Shown here: positions 25,192 through 33,800 of the stretch, piece by piece
Numbering within the stretch: the first letter of the stretch is position 1
How the letters are laid out: each line of letters opens with the position of its first letter
NCBI GenBank assembly: GCA_020072645.1
Contig: JAIQGK010000031.1
Span: forward strand, 1 to 34,257
DNA length: 34,257 bases
From: Terriglobia bacterium
GTDB taxonomy: Bacteria; Acidobacteriota; Terriglobia; Terriglobales; Acidobacteriaceae
Direction of reading: 5' to 3'
Program-made: the position numbers and the translations under genes
The notes under the pieces: generated by a model
Database searches by the model: none
The model's input: only the letters and a program-made list of their open reading frames with translations
What the model was told of the DNA's origin: nothing

Positions 25192-25325
25192 AACCGCATT
25201 GGCAGACAATACCGCCATACTCGGACGAGCATGCTGCAGTTCTTCCATGCCAAAAGGGAAACAATAGACTGTCAAGAAAAATCCGCCATACGGCCGGTTC
25301 CATTGCTTCAGTTCTTCCATGCCGA
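25192..25325 (-). pseudogene. Decayed fragment of an HpgT-like aminotransferase gene (C-terminal part)
   Basis: About 135 bases align closely with bases 26645-26782 of the aminotransferase gene, by eye at more than 80% identity with small insertions and deletions. In translation, 'GMEELKQWNRPYGGFFLTVY' corresponds to 'GMEELVRWNRPGGGFFLTVY' of the intact gene, after which the frame drifts. A 91-codon frame (25078-25353) spans it but has no ribosome site and no sense outside the match. It is a remnant of either a second aminotransferase gene or a local duplication. The remaining gap bases (25082-25191 and 25326-25398) show nothing I recognise. Confidence 0.85.
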
Positions 25326-25398
25326 CAATAAAACTACGGGACCTGTGTGACATAAATTGACATACGATCCTAAACGATCATGGTCGCATGGCACTCTA

Positions 25399-26388
25399 TT
25401 ATGAAAGGTCCGTCGGTCTGAAAATTCGTTTGACGGAGAAACCTGCTTGTGCAAGGAGGGATCGAAACTGGGATTCGTTTCGCTCCATTCCCCCTAACAA
25501 AAGCATGTTTAAATCCATTAAATTGGCCGTAGCCTTTGAATTTTGAATAGCTTCGACTAAGAGCAGGGTGCCGTGAGGACTCATGGCTCGATGGCAGTTT
25601 CTTAAGATAGTGAGAGCCTCCTCATCTTGCCAGTTATGAATCACATTTATCAGCACATAGGCATCTGCGCCCTGCGGAACAGAATCAAGGAAGTTCTCGC
25701 CAACAATTTCGCAGCGTTCCGTGACTTCGCTGCTAAGTAACACAGAAGCACTGGCCACGACTGCGGGAAGATCATAGAGTACACCACGCAACTTGGGATT
25801 TGCCGATAAGACGCGATGGAGAAATGCACCTTGGCCGCCCCCAACATCTATAATTCGTTCGAACTTCGAAAACTCATAAGCAGCCGTGACGACACGGGCA
25901 ACCACAACGGTTTTAGCTGTCATTCCCTCATTGAAAATAGCAGCATCCTCTGGATGTTCGGCCAGATATTCGAAGAATGGTTGGCCATAGGCAAGCTCAA
26001 ATGCCGGTCGGCCACTTCGAACAGAATTGTACAGTTCTCCAAAAGCTTTCCAGGACAACGAGAGCATGAGTATCGAAACCCGAACCGACTCCGGATGATC
26101 TCTCCGCAGTGTTTCGCTTGAGGCGGTATTCTGAAAGATTCCGTGTGGGTCCTCGACGAATACACCTAAACTGGTCAGGGCTCGTAGCACACGATGCAGT
26201 GTTGGGGCATGAGTCTTCGTCATTAACGCAAGTTCATTGATATCTCGGCGCCCCTCCCCAATCAGGTCCGCTATTCCCAGCATGGCAACCACGTAGATCG
26301 GCTGTGCTACGGAAATTCCAGGTTGGATCAATTTCATTATTTGCATGGCCGTGCTGACACGAGTGGCCTTGGGAACTAGTTCCGACAC
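25399..26388 (-). CDS. SAM-dependent O-methyltransferase (COMT-like)
   Basis: GTG 26388 has GAGAGG six bases upstream. The 329-residue product has the two-part layout of the plant/bacterial O-methyltransferase family: a helical dimerisation domain (about 10-100, with a winged-helix-like 'TLHRVLRALTSLGVFVE') and a Rossmann SAM-binding domain with 'IIDVGGGQG' (179-187). 'VLINVIHNWQDEEAL' near residue 245 contains the His that acts as general base, and Asp/Glu follow as in the family. It probably methylates a phenolic OH, which fits the hydroxyphenyl precursors expected from the two upstream genes. It lies 120 bases after the aminotransferase gene in the same direction. The exact substrate cannot be read from the sequence. 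Confidence 0.9.
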   Translation of the reverse strand: MSELVPKATRVSTAMQIMKLIQPGISVAQPIYVVAMLGIADLIGEGRRDINELALMTKTHAPTLHRVLRALTSLGVFVEDPHGIFQNTASSETLRRDHPESVRVSILMLSLSWKAFGELYNSVRSGRPAFELAYGQPFFEYLAEHPEDAAIFNEGMTAKTVVVARVVTAAYEFSKFERIIDVGGGQGAFLHRVLSANPKLRGVLYDLPAVVASASVLLSSEVTERCEIVGENFLDSVPQGADAYVLINVIHNWQDEEALTILRNCHRAMSPHGTLLLVEAIQNSKATANLMDLNMLLLGGMERNESQFRSLLAQAGFSVKRIFRPTDLS

Positions 26389-26508
26389 TAGATCCTCTCT
26401 TGAGTTTTGGCAAAATCAGTTGGCTGCCGAGGTCCGGCATAATTGGATAATAATTGGCCCAAGAAATTTGCAGAGACACAGGGCTTGAAGATCGGCCTAT
26501 CGCAGGAG

Positions 26509-27810
26509 TTAATGAGTGAATCCCAGTGCCATGCGATTGCGGACGAAGGATGCCAGTCGCCGGATTCCAGCACGAATCTTTTTTTCATCCACATAGCTGA
26601 ATGACAGACGAATTTGTGATTCCCTCCCTGGCATCAAAGAAAAAAACCGCATTGGACAGACAATGACGCCATACTCGGACGAGCATGCCTGGAGTTCTTC
26701 CGTGCCGAAAGGGAAAGGCAAATAGACTGTCAAGAAAAAGCCACCGCCCGGCCGGTTCCATCGCACCAGTTCTTCCATGCCGGCGAATTCGCTTTTTAAA
26801 CATTCAATCATCACATCCCGGTTCCGGCAGTAGTCAGCCAGTTTCGGAGTTACAAGCGGCTGCAGCGAACATTGGTGTTTGAGAAGAATACCCCCCACTG
26901 CGGCCTGCAATAGCGGCGAACTGTTGACAGTGAGCAAGCTCTTCACGCGAGAGAGTTCCTGCGCCAGGGTTTGATTGCCTTCTGATTTCTGGTCAGCAAT
27001 AAGATAGCCAAGACGCAATCCGGGAAACAGGGTCTTGGCAAAACTGCCGATGTAAAGCACTGTATTTTGATGATCCAGCGCCTTCAAAGTGGGTACGCGC
27101 TCCCCGTCATAAGCAAACATTCCGTAGGGATTATCCTCAATCAAGAGAACACCAGCCCGAGAACACACCTCCAATATCTGATGGCGATGACGCAGCGGCA
27201 TGGATGTGCCCATAGGATTGTTGAAATCAGGAATGTCGTAGAGAGCACGTGGGCGCCCCCATTTTGAACAATCGCGAATTGCCTTTTCTACTTTCTCAGG
27301 CTCCAGACCGTGCTCGCCAGAAGGCACTGGCATAATGCGAATACCCAGGATCCGCGCCAATCCAGTGATGCCAATATAAGCAGGGTCGCTTACCAGCAGC
27401 ACGTCATAGCTCGGGTTAAATAACCCGGTCAGCAATACAGCCATTGCTTCCTGGGCGCCAACCGTGACCATGATGGATTCGGGAAATACACGAATACCTT
27501 CGTCACGCTCTAGTTGTTTTGCGATCAGGTCATTAATGGTTCCATTAGTACGGTTGTACTGGCCCAGTGCGCTCCACACCTGGCTTTCCGCTACTCGCGT
27601 GGCTGCCGCTGTGGCCGAAACAAAGTCTCTTATGTTTTCGAGGAAGCCCTCCACTTGAAAGTGAGTTTCCATCGGGCGGCCGGGAGCGAAAGACACCGCT
27701 TCCGGAAATCTCATGACAATCTCATTTAGAAAGTTCATGACATCCAGCAGCGGGTCAGAAAAGCATTCCTTAAGCTTCACAGCATTGACGGAAACCTTAT
27801 GATCCACCAT
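26509..27810 (-). CDS. PLP aminotransferase, HpgT-like (hydroxyphenylglycine-forming)
   Basis: I start at ATG 27810, four bases after the dioxygenase stop; the frame is open to 27885 but that would overlap the upstream gene. The 433-residue product is a fold-type I class I/II aminotransferase: 'LGQYNRTNG' near 82, 'VTVGAQEAM' (116-123), 'SDPAYIG' (141), 'NNPMGTS', Asp226 in 'IEDNPYG', Lys259 in 'GSFAKTLFPGLRLGYL' for the PLP aldimine, and a C-terminal Arg in 'RLSFSY' for the substrate carboxylate. Length and motifs fit the HpgT group that makes 4-hydroxy- or 3,5-dihydroxyphenylglycine, though other 2-oxo-acid aminotransferases (MocR-like, aminoadipate type) look alike. Placement right behind a hydroxymandelate synthase-type gene favours the HpgT role. 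No 4-hydroxymandelate oxidase gene is seen nearby. Confidence 0.87.
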   Translation of the reverse strand: MVDHKVSVNAVKLKECFSDPLLDVMNFLNEIVMRFPEAVSFAPGRPMETHFQVEGFLENIRDFVSATAAATRVAESQVWSALGQYNRTNGTINDLIAKQLERDEGIRVFPESIMVTVGAQEAMAVLLTGLFNPSYDVLLVSDPAYIGITGLARILGIRIMPVPSGEHGLEPEKVEKAIRDCSKWGRPRALYDIPDFNNPMGTSMPLRHRHQILEVCSRAGVLLIEDNPYGMFAYDGERVPTLKALDHQNTVLYIGSFAKTLFPGLRLGYLIADQKSEGNQTLAQELSRVKSLLTVNSSPLLQAAVGGILLKHQCSLQPLVTPKLADYCRNRDVMIECLKSEFAGMEELVRWNRPGGGFFLTVYLPFPFGTEELQACSSEYGVIVCPMRFFSLMPGRESQIRLSFSYVDEKKIRAGIRRLASFVRNRMALGFTH

Positions 27811-27814
27811 GCCT

Positions 27815-28936
27815 TTAAAGATTGCCACGGCGGGCCTGCTCTCTCTCAACTGCGGCAAAGAGCGCACGGATATTTCCGCTTCCAAAGCCCTTTGCTCCTT
27901 CCCGCTGGATTAGTTCAAAAAACAGCGTTGGCCTTCCTGTAATAGGCTTCGTGAAGATCTGCAGCAGATAACCCCATTCGTCCCGGTCCACCAGAATATT
28001 CAGGCCCCGTAGCGATTCCACGTCCTGGACGATCAAGCCGACTCTGGCCCTCAACATGTCATAGTAGCTACTAGGAGTTTTCAGGAAAGCCACTCCACTC
28101 TCCTGAAGATGCCGGACGCCCTCAATGATGTCCTGACAAGTAAAAGCCACGTGCTGAATGCCAGGACCGCTGTTGTAAAGCAGGTACTCTTCGATTTGCG
28201 AGGTGCGGCACCCCGGTCCCGGTTCCATCATTGAAAACCTCACGGTGGCTGTCTCATTCTGAACGACCTTACTATTCATGGCGCTATTGGCGGTCACGAT
28301 GTTTTCCTCATGGGTAACATTCAGGTCAAATACGCTGGTATAGAAAGAGACTCCATCTTCCAATTGTCCGGCGGGAAAAGCCAACGCTACATGATCCAAT
28401 TCCACCAAGCAAGAAGGTCCGCTGCCAGCATGCAGATGAAATGGCTGAAAATCCGGCAGAAAAGCCGCAGACCTGCCAGCACGCTGGACGAATGTATGGG
28501 TCATGTGTCCGAATGATCGTACTGTTGCGGTTACCACCTGCCCTAATTCATTCTCTTTTTTGACTGGTTCCTGCACCGGATATGCACCCCGGAGCAGTGC
28601 AAGGTGAAAAGAACGTTCAGCATCCTCCACACCGAACGCGATATCTTTCACGCCATCACCGTGCAACCGTACGTCATGAGCAATGCTGCTCGAGGGGTTG
28701 GTGGAACTTGTGACTAAAATCCCTGTATTACCCTGAACCATTGCATAAGAAATGTGATTACGATGACCGGTCTCTAGCCCCTGGTATCCAATCGGAGTAA
28801 AACCAAACCGGCTCTGAAGAAAATGCATTGACTGAAAAGCATTTCCTACTAGCAGGTGCACATGGTCAATTTTTTCAATTCCTAGCTTTTGCTTTGTATC
28901 TGCGAACGTCCGGGACACAGCTTGTATGGCAGCCAT
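27815..28936 (-). CDS. hmaS: 4-hydroxymandelate synthase / HPPD-family dioxygenase
   Basis: ATG 28936 has AAAGGAGA about ten bases upstream. The 373-residue product has the two vicinal-oxygen-chelate halves of the HPPD family. The Fe(II) ligands are His182 ('ELDHVAL'), His262 ('GIQHVAF') and Glu341 ('FFELIQREG'), and the closing helix motif 'GFGSGNIRALFAAVE' is present. HPPD and hydroxymandelate synthase share the substrate 4-hydroxyphenylpyruvate. In HPPDs a conserved 'PLNEP' provides an Asn near the substrate; here it reads 'SMMEP' (235-239), which I recall, unverified, as the synthase-like state. With an HpgT-like gene and an NRPS next to it, 4-hydroxymandelate formation for hydroxyphenylglycine is the better reading; plain HPPD in tyrosine breakdown is the alternative. 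It is followed at four bases by the aminotransferase gene. Confidence 0.8.
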   Translation of the reverse strand: MAAIQAVSRTFADTKQKLGIEKIDHVHLLVGNAFQSMHFLQSRFGFTPIGYQGLETGHRNHISYAMVQGNTGILVTSSTNPSSSIAHDVRLHGDGVKDIAFGVEDAERSFHLALLRGAYPVQEPVKKENELGQVVTATVRSFGHMTHTFVQRAGRSAAFLPDFQPFHLHAGSGPSCLVELDHVALAFPAGQLEDGVSFYTSVFDLNVTHEENIVTANSAMNSKVVQNETATVRFSMMEPGPGCRTSQIEEYLLYNSGPGIQHVAFTCQDIIEGVRHLQESGVAFLKTPSSYYDMLRARVGLIVQDVESLRGLNILVDRDEWGYLLQIFTKPITGRPTLFFELIQREGAKGFGSGNIRALFAAVEREQARRGNL

Positions 28937-29106
28937 TCTTTTGATCTCCTTTCATTGCTAGCCGTTGCGGCCGATGATTATGCGTTGTAAATGGGGTGTT
29001 GGTATCAGCTTGACACCTGCGAGCCGCCACATTTGTGCTGTTGCTCATTGCTATCTGTTCTCCCGACCAGAGTGTCTCTGTAGGCCGTTTCGCTCATGGC
29101 TTAGAC

Positions 29107-30714
29107 TTAGGAGTTGGCGGTGAGAATCAATTGACGGCCACTTTCCCGTTGGTAACGCTCCGTCAGATAGCTGTGCAAGGACGGCAAGAATTGCGCGAGG
29201 CGCTGGGATTCCCGGCAAATTGTATCGAAGGCCGTTATAGCCTGGCTGCTATTCCGATAGTCGAGCAAGGGCAGACTCGATTCCGGCCTGTAACCAAGCC
29301 CCAGTAGCATGACACTATAGGAGTATGCTTCAAACCCGTGGTACCGGGGATTAATTGTCCTGTTTGTAGGAAGACAATATTTCCAAAGTTTCATCCGTTC
29401 GGCCAACTCCCCGGGCATTTCCACGTCTGTCTTGGTTGCCTTCCAAAAGGGTGTATCATTTCTGGTGCTGGCAACATAGTGTAAGGTCAGAAACTCCCGG
29501 ACCCCATCCATCACGTCAGCGACTGCCTGGTTGTAACTTTTTATGTTTTCTTCATCAAACGTGGGACGGGGAAAATGAGATGCCAGTTGCTCTATGGCGT
29601 GCTGAATGAAAAAGATGCCGGTGGACTCCAACGGTTCGACAAAGCCGCTCGATAGACCAATCGCTACACAGTTCTTCACCCAGGAACTTCGACTCCTGCC
29701 AATCCGCATCTTAATGTGCTTGGCCGGGCAGCCATAGCTCCTTTCTCCCAGGTGCTGCCTGAACTCCTGCTCCGCAGATTCCGGAGACTGGAACGTACTA
29801 CAATACACATAGCCAGTACCGATCCTGTGAAAAAGAGGAATATTCCAAACCCAGCCAGAGGAAAGCGCGGTTGCAGTAGTGTATGGTTGTATGCCTTCTG
29901 TATCCGGATAGCTCGGGATTTGAAGAGCTATAGCACTATCGTTTGGCAAGGACCTGGCATAGGAAATAAAGGGTTCTTTCAGGACCCCATTAATGAGCAT
30001 GCCACGAAAACCAGTGCAATCAACGAAAAGATCTCCTTCAATTAATCCATGATTGGCCGTGCGAATGCCTTGGATGAATCCATTTTCCGTCATCTTGACG
30101 TCCAGCACATCATCAATGATCTGGTGCACACCTCGTTGTTGAGCGTACCTAGACATGAACTTGGCAATGAGACTGGCATCGAAGTGATAAGCATAGGGAT
30201 ACTGGATTTTCAGTTCTTCCAGCAGCAGGGCTTTATCCGGATCGCTGGAGGAAAGATATCTATCCACCTTACTGTCAAAAATGCGGCCATCTTGGAAGCG
30301 GGGAGATTTCAGAGCATCGCATATGGCTGGAACTGAGAAGCAGGAATAGTCGAACGGTGCAATATTGCTATTCAGCTTCAGCCACCACTGAACCATGCTG
30401 GTGCCTTCGACGGAGCCAAAACGTTGAAAAGGATGATAGAAATGACGCTTTTCTGCATTCCAGTCCACAAATTTTATCGCCAGTTTATAGCTGGCATTGC
30501 AGTGGCACATCCAATCCTCCTCTTCCAAACCGAGAAAATCGAAGAAGAGCCGAATGGTGCTGAAGGTCGCTTCTCCGACTCCTACGGTATGGATATTGGA
30601 GGATTCGACAAGTTGGATATCAACACCATGGTCGAAAGCTTTGCTCAGGTAAGCGGCCGTCATCCAACCAGCTGACCCACCGCCAACAATAATCAGCCTA
30701 AATTTATGGTGCAT
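29107..30714 (-). CDS. Flavin-dependent halogenase (tryptophan halogenase family)
   Basis: The 535-residue product has the length and motifs of the PrnA/RebH group: FAD site 'GGGSAG' (11-16), 'GVGEAT' (45-50), Lys77 in 'YKLAIKF' at the place of the catalytic Lys, 'GWVWNIP' with the WxWxIP signature (288-293) and 'GFVEPLESTGIFFI' near 380. ATG 30714 has GGAGGAGG at good spacing. It uses FADH2, O2 and chloride or bromide to make a hypohalous acid that is guided by Lys to an electron-rich ring. A separate flavin reductase is needed and is not in the window. The substrate may be free Trp, a phenolic amino acid or a carrier-bound residue. In this cluster a phenol or indole unit of the peptide is the likely target. 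Confidence 0.93.
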   Translation of the reverse strand: MHHKFRLIIVGGGSAGWMTAAYLSKAFDHGVDIQLVESSNIHTVGVGEATFSTIRLFFDFLGLEEEDWMCHCNASYKLAIKFVDWNAEKRHFYHPFQRFGSVEGTSMVQWWLKLNSNIAPFDYSCFSVPAICDALKSPRFQDGRIFDSKVDRYLSSSDPDKALLLEELKIQYPYAYHFDASLIAKFMSRYAQQRGVHQIIDDVLDVKMTENGFIQGIRTANHGLIEGDLFVDCTGFRGMLINGVLKEPFISYARSLPNDSAIALQIPSYPDTEGIQPYTTATALSSGWVWNIPLFHRIGTGYVYCSTFQSPESAEQEFRQHLGERSYGCPAKHIKMRIGRSRSSWVKNCVAIGLSSGFVEPLESTGIFFIQHAIEQLASHFPRPTFDEENIKSYNQAVADVMDGVREFLTLHYVASTRNDTPFWKATKTDVEMPGELAERMKLWKYCLPTNRTINPRYHGFEAYSYSVMLLGLGYRPESSLPLLDYRNSSQAITAFDTICRESQRLAQFLPSLHSYLTERYQRESGRQLILTANS

Positions 30715-30847
30715 ATTTCCTCCTCCGATTGCAACCGGGGGCTTGTGGGACGAAAGGGGCTATCTAAATTTTGCAGAGTGATTGAAGATCAAGAAGGATG
30801 CCACAATACATGCCGATTCAGTCTCATCCTGAAGCGCCGACCATGGT

Positions 30848-33800
30848 TTAATGAACTTCCAGTTGTAAAACATCAACAAGAACGCGCACATGAGGTGGTT
30901 TCAACATCGTAATGCGGTTGCCCGGCACTCGAAATCGAGCTACATCCATTCCCCATCTTTTCCAACCAAGGACTACCTTTTCCTGGGAAAGCTGCGATTC
31001 CAGGTGATCGGAGGCACCAACGAAACGAATTAGGCCAGGAAAAGGTCTACGCGGCGTGTAACCGGTCCGCAATACTATTCCCATCGTCTTCACGAATCTG
31101 TACAGATCATCCGCAACCGATCCGACTGACAGGATTCCAGCCTCGGTCAGGAGGGAAAGCAGAATCTCCTGTTGTCTATCCGGGGTTTTACGTTCCAAAT
31201 CAGCCACATTGTTTGGTGCGCAGCCGGTCGCAAGCTGCACCATCTTGAGACATTCAGCGACAATTTCGTTTGGCAGCCGTTCACGTACCGCCCAAGATTT
31301 GTCGTCGTCCGGAGGTTCACTATCGAGCATGGTGAGTGATACCTGATCACGGCCAGCAGCAGAGAGCAGTAATGCCATTTCGAGGGCTATCCATCCTCCC
31401 TGTATATGCCCGATGAGGTGTACTGGACCATGAGGAGAGATGTTTATCAGATCCTTTAAGTAAGAGGCGGCTGCGGCCTCAATGGTGGAATGCGGAATGG
31501 AATCGTCTTCCAATCCTCGGGGCTGAAAGGCATACACCGCTTGGGACTCGCTCAAGCAAGAAGCCAGTCCAGAAAAAAAGTTCGCACCCATTCCCACTGC
31601 GGGCACGCAGAACAGAGGTGGATACTTATCTTGCGCAACAGATCTCAGAGTTCGCACATAAGACCAGGAATCAAAAAGTGAAAACCTTTTTCCTGTCTTT
31701 TCTCGGATGACCTGTGAGAGGGCCCGCCCCAGTTCCTCGACATTGGGTTTTTGCACCACTGTGGCGTGAGTGCCGGAAACCGGCATGCATTGCAAGCGAA
31801 TGCCAGGCACTTGAGACGTGAAATAAGCAAGGGAACGCTGAACTGTCTTCTCGTCACGAGCAACAAACAAATGCACATCAATCGGCAACGTGGAAAGAAA
31901 ACACGGCGCTTTTTTCAAATCGACCTTGCGTTGCGCGATCCTGTGGAATTGCAGCGGAGTTTCGTACGGCAAAGGAAGCCAGCCCATGCGTTTGCAATGA
32001 TAAAAAAGCTCATCCAAGGATTGAGACGACTTTTTCAACTCCAGAATCGCCTTCTGCGCCGATTCACCTATGCCTGATCTGACAATGTGAAGATACACTA
32101 TCGTAAGGAATTCAAGCCGTGGATCTTGATTTAAAGCCCCCGTGTCAATAAGAAGTTGATAACGATTTTCATTAATCAATTCCCATTCTATAAGAGCCAG
32201 CACCTCTACTTCTTCATTCGCACCAAGCAGCTGCATAGCGACTTCATAGGCCAGATTTGCACCCATAGCAAACCCCCCGACGCGATAGGGCCCCGCTGGT
32301 TGAACCGCTCGGATCATGCCCACCATTCTTTGCGCAATTCCTTGAACAGTGCGTAAGCGATCTTCGCCTTTTTGCTCAGCAGGCAGTGCATATATAGGAA
32401 TATTGCGATCAATGTAGGGAGTAAGAACGTGGGCATAGATAATTTCATCTGCGCCCTCATGGGTAAGAAAGAGCGGGCGTTCTATACCGCTCTGCCGTAT
32501 AGCTACCGCGCTTGCACTCGACCGCTCAGGAAGCGCCAGGGTGGCCGCAAATGAATGCAATTCGGGATGCGCAAACAGCTCGCTGATCGCGACTTCCATT
32601 CCCAGTCTTTGTCGCACGAGCGCGCTGAGCTGCATGGCTTGTAGTGAATGGCCTCCCAAAGCGAAAAAATTGTCCTTCCGCCCCACCCGCTCCACCTGCA
32701 ATAACTCCTCCCATATCTTCGCCAAGTCCCTCTCCGTATCTCCTTCCGGTTCTTCGTACCTTCCCCTGGCGTAAACATCTCCCGCCACCGCAGGCAACGC
32801 CCTCCGGTCTAGCTTCCCGTTCGCCGTCAGCGGCAGCTTCGCCAGCACCACATACACTGCCGGCACCATGTACTCTGGCAATTTGGACGTAAGATAGGTT
32901 CGCAATATTTCCGCGTCAGGAATCTTCCCCTCGGCACTCCCTTCCACAACCGTGTAGTACGCTACCAAGCGATTCTCCCCGCCTTTTTCTTCTCGCACTA
33001 CCACCGCCTCCTTCACCGCCTTCTCCTCCTTCATCACCACCTCAACCTCTCCGAGTTCAATGCGATAACCACGTATCTTCACCTGATCATCGTTGCGTCC
33101 CACAAATTCGATATTCCCATCAGCCCGCCACCGCCCCAAGTCGCCGGTGCGGTACATCCGCACTCCGCATGCTGTGCTAAACGGATCGGGCACAAACCGC
33201 TCCGCTGTGAGTTTCGGTTGTTTCCAATATCCACGTGCCACTCCTGTGCCGCTGATGAAAATTTCCCCCACTACCCCCATCGGCACTACCTGGAAATGAC
33301 GATCCAGAATGTAAATGCGCATATTAGCAATGGGCTGACCTATGGGAATTGTTGCCAAGTTTACTGCTTGGGGGACGTCATAAACGGTACAGCCAACAAC
33401 AGTTTCGGTCGGTCCGTATTCGTTAACCAGCCGTACAGAGGGGTGGAGTTGCTGCCATTGTTGAGCAATCGAACTTTTTAGTGCTTCACCACCGATGACA
33501 AAAGTGTGGATTGCGCTCGCTGGTTCCGGCGCCAGATTATTTCCCAGGGATTCCAGATGTGCAGGCGTTATCTTCATCAGTGCGGGCTCATTGAGCCGGG
33601 CGATCTCTTTTCGTGCGCCCTCGATTTCGTGCCCTTCTTGAACCAGCCGAACTTTGTTTCCACACAGTAACGGCCCATACAGGCTTGTAATCGTGGCATC
33701 AAAAGAAAATGACGACGCAACAATGGCAGAGTCTTGGAAATTGTAGGTATGAATTGCCCACCACAAGTAGTTCAGGAGTCCTGCTTGATCCACCATCACG

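Noticed and set aside
25078-25353. 91-codon frame as a real small gene
   Set aside because: Its only meaningful part is a decayed copy of the aminotransferase C-terminus with shifts; there is no ribosome site.
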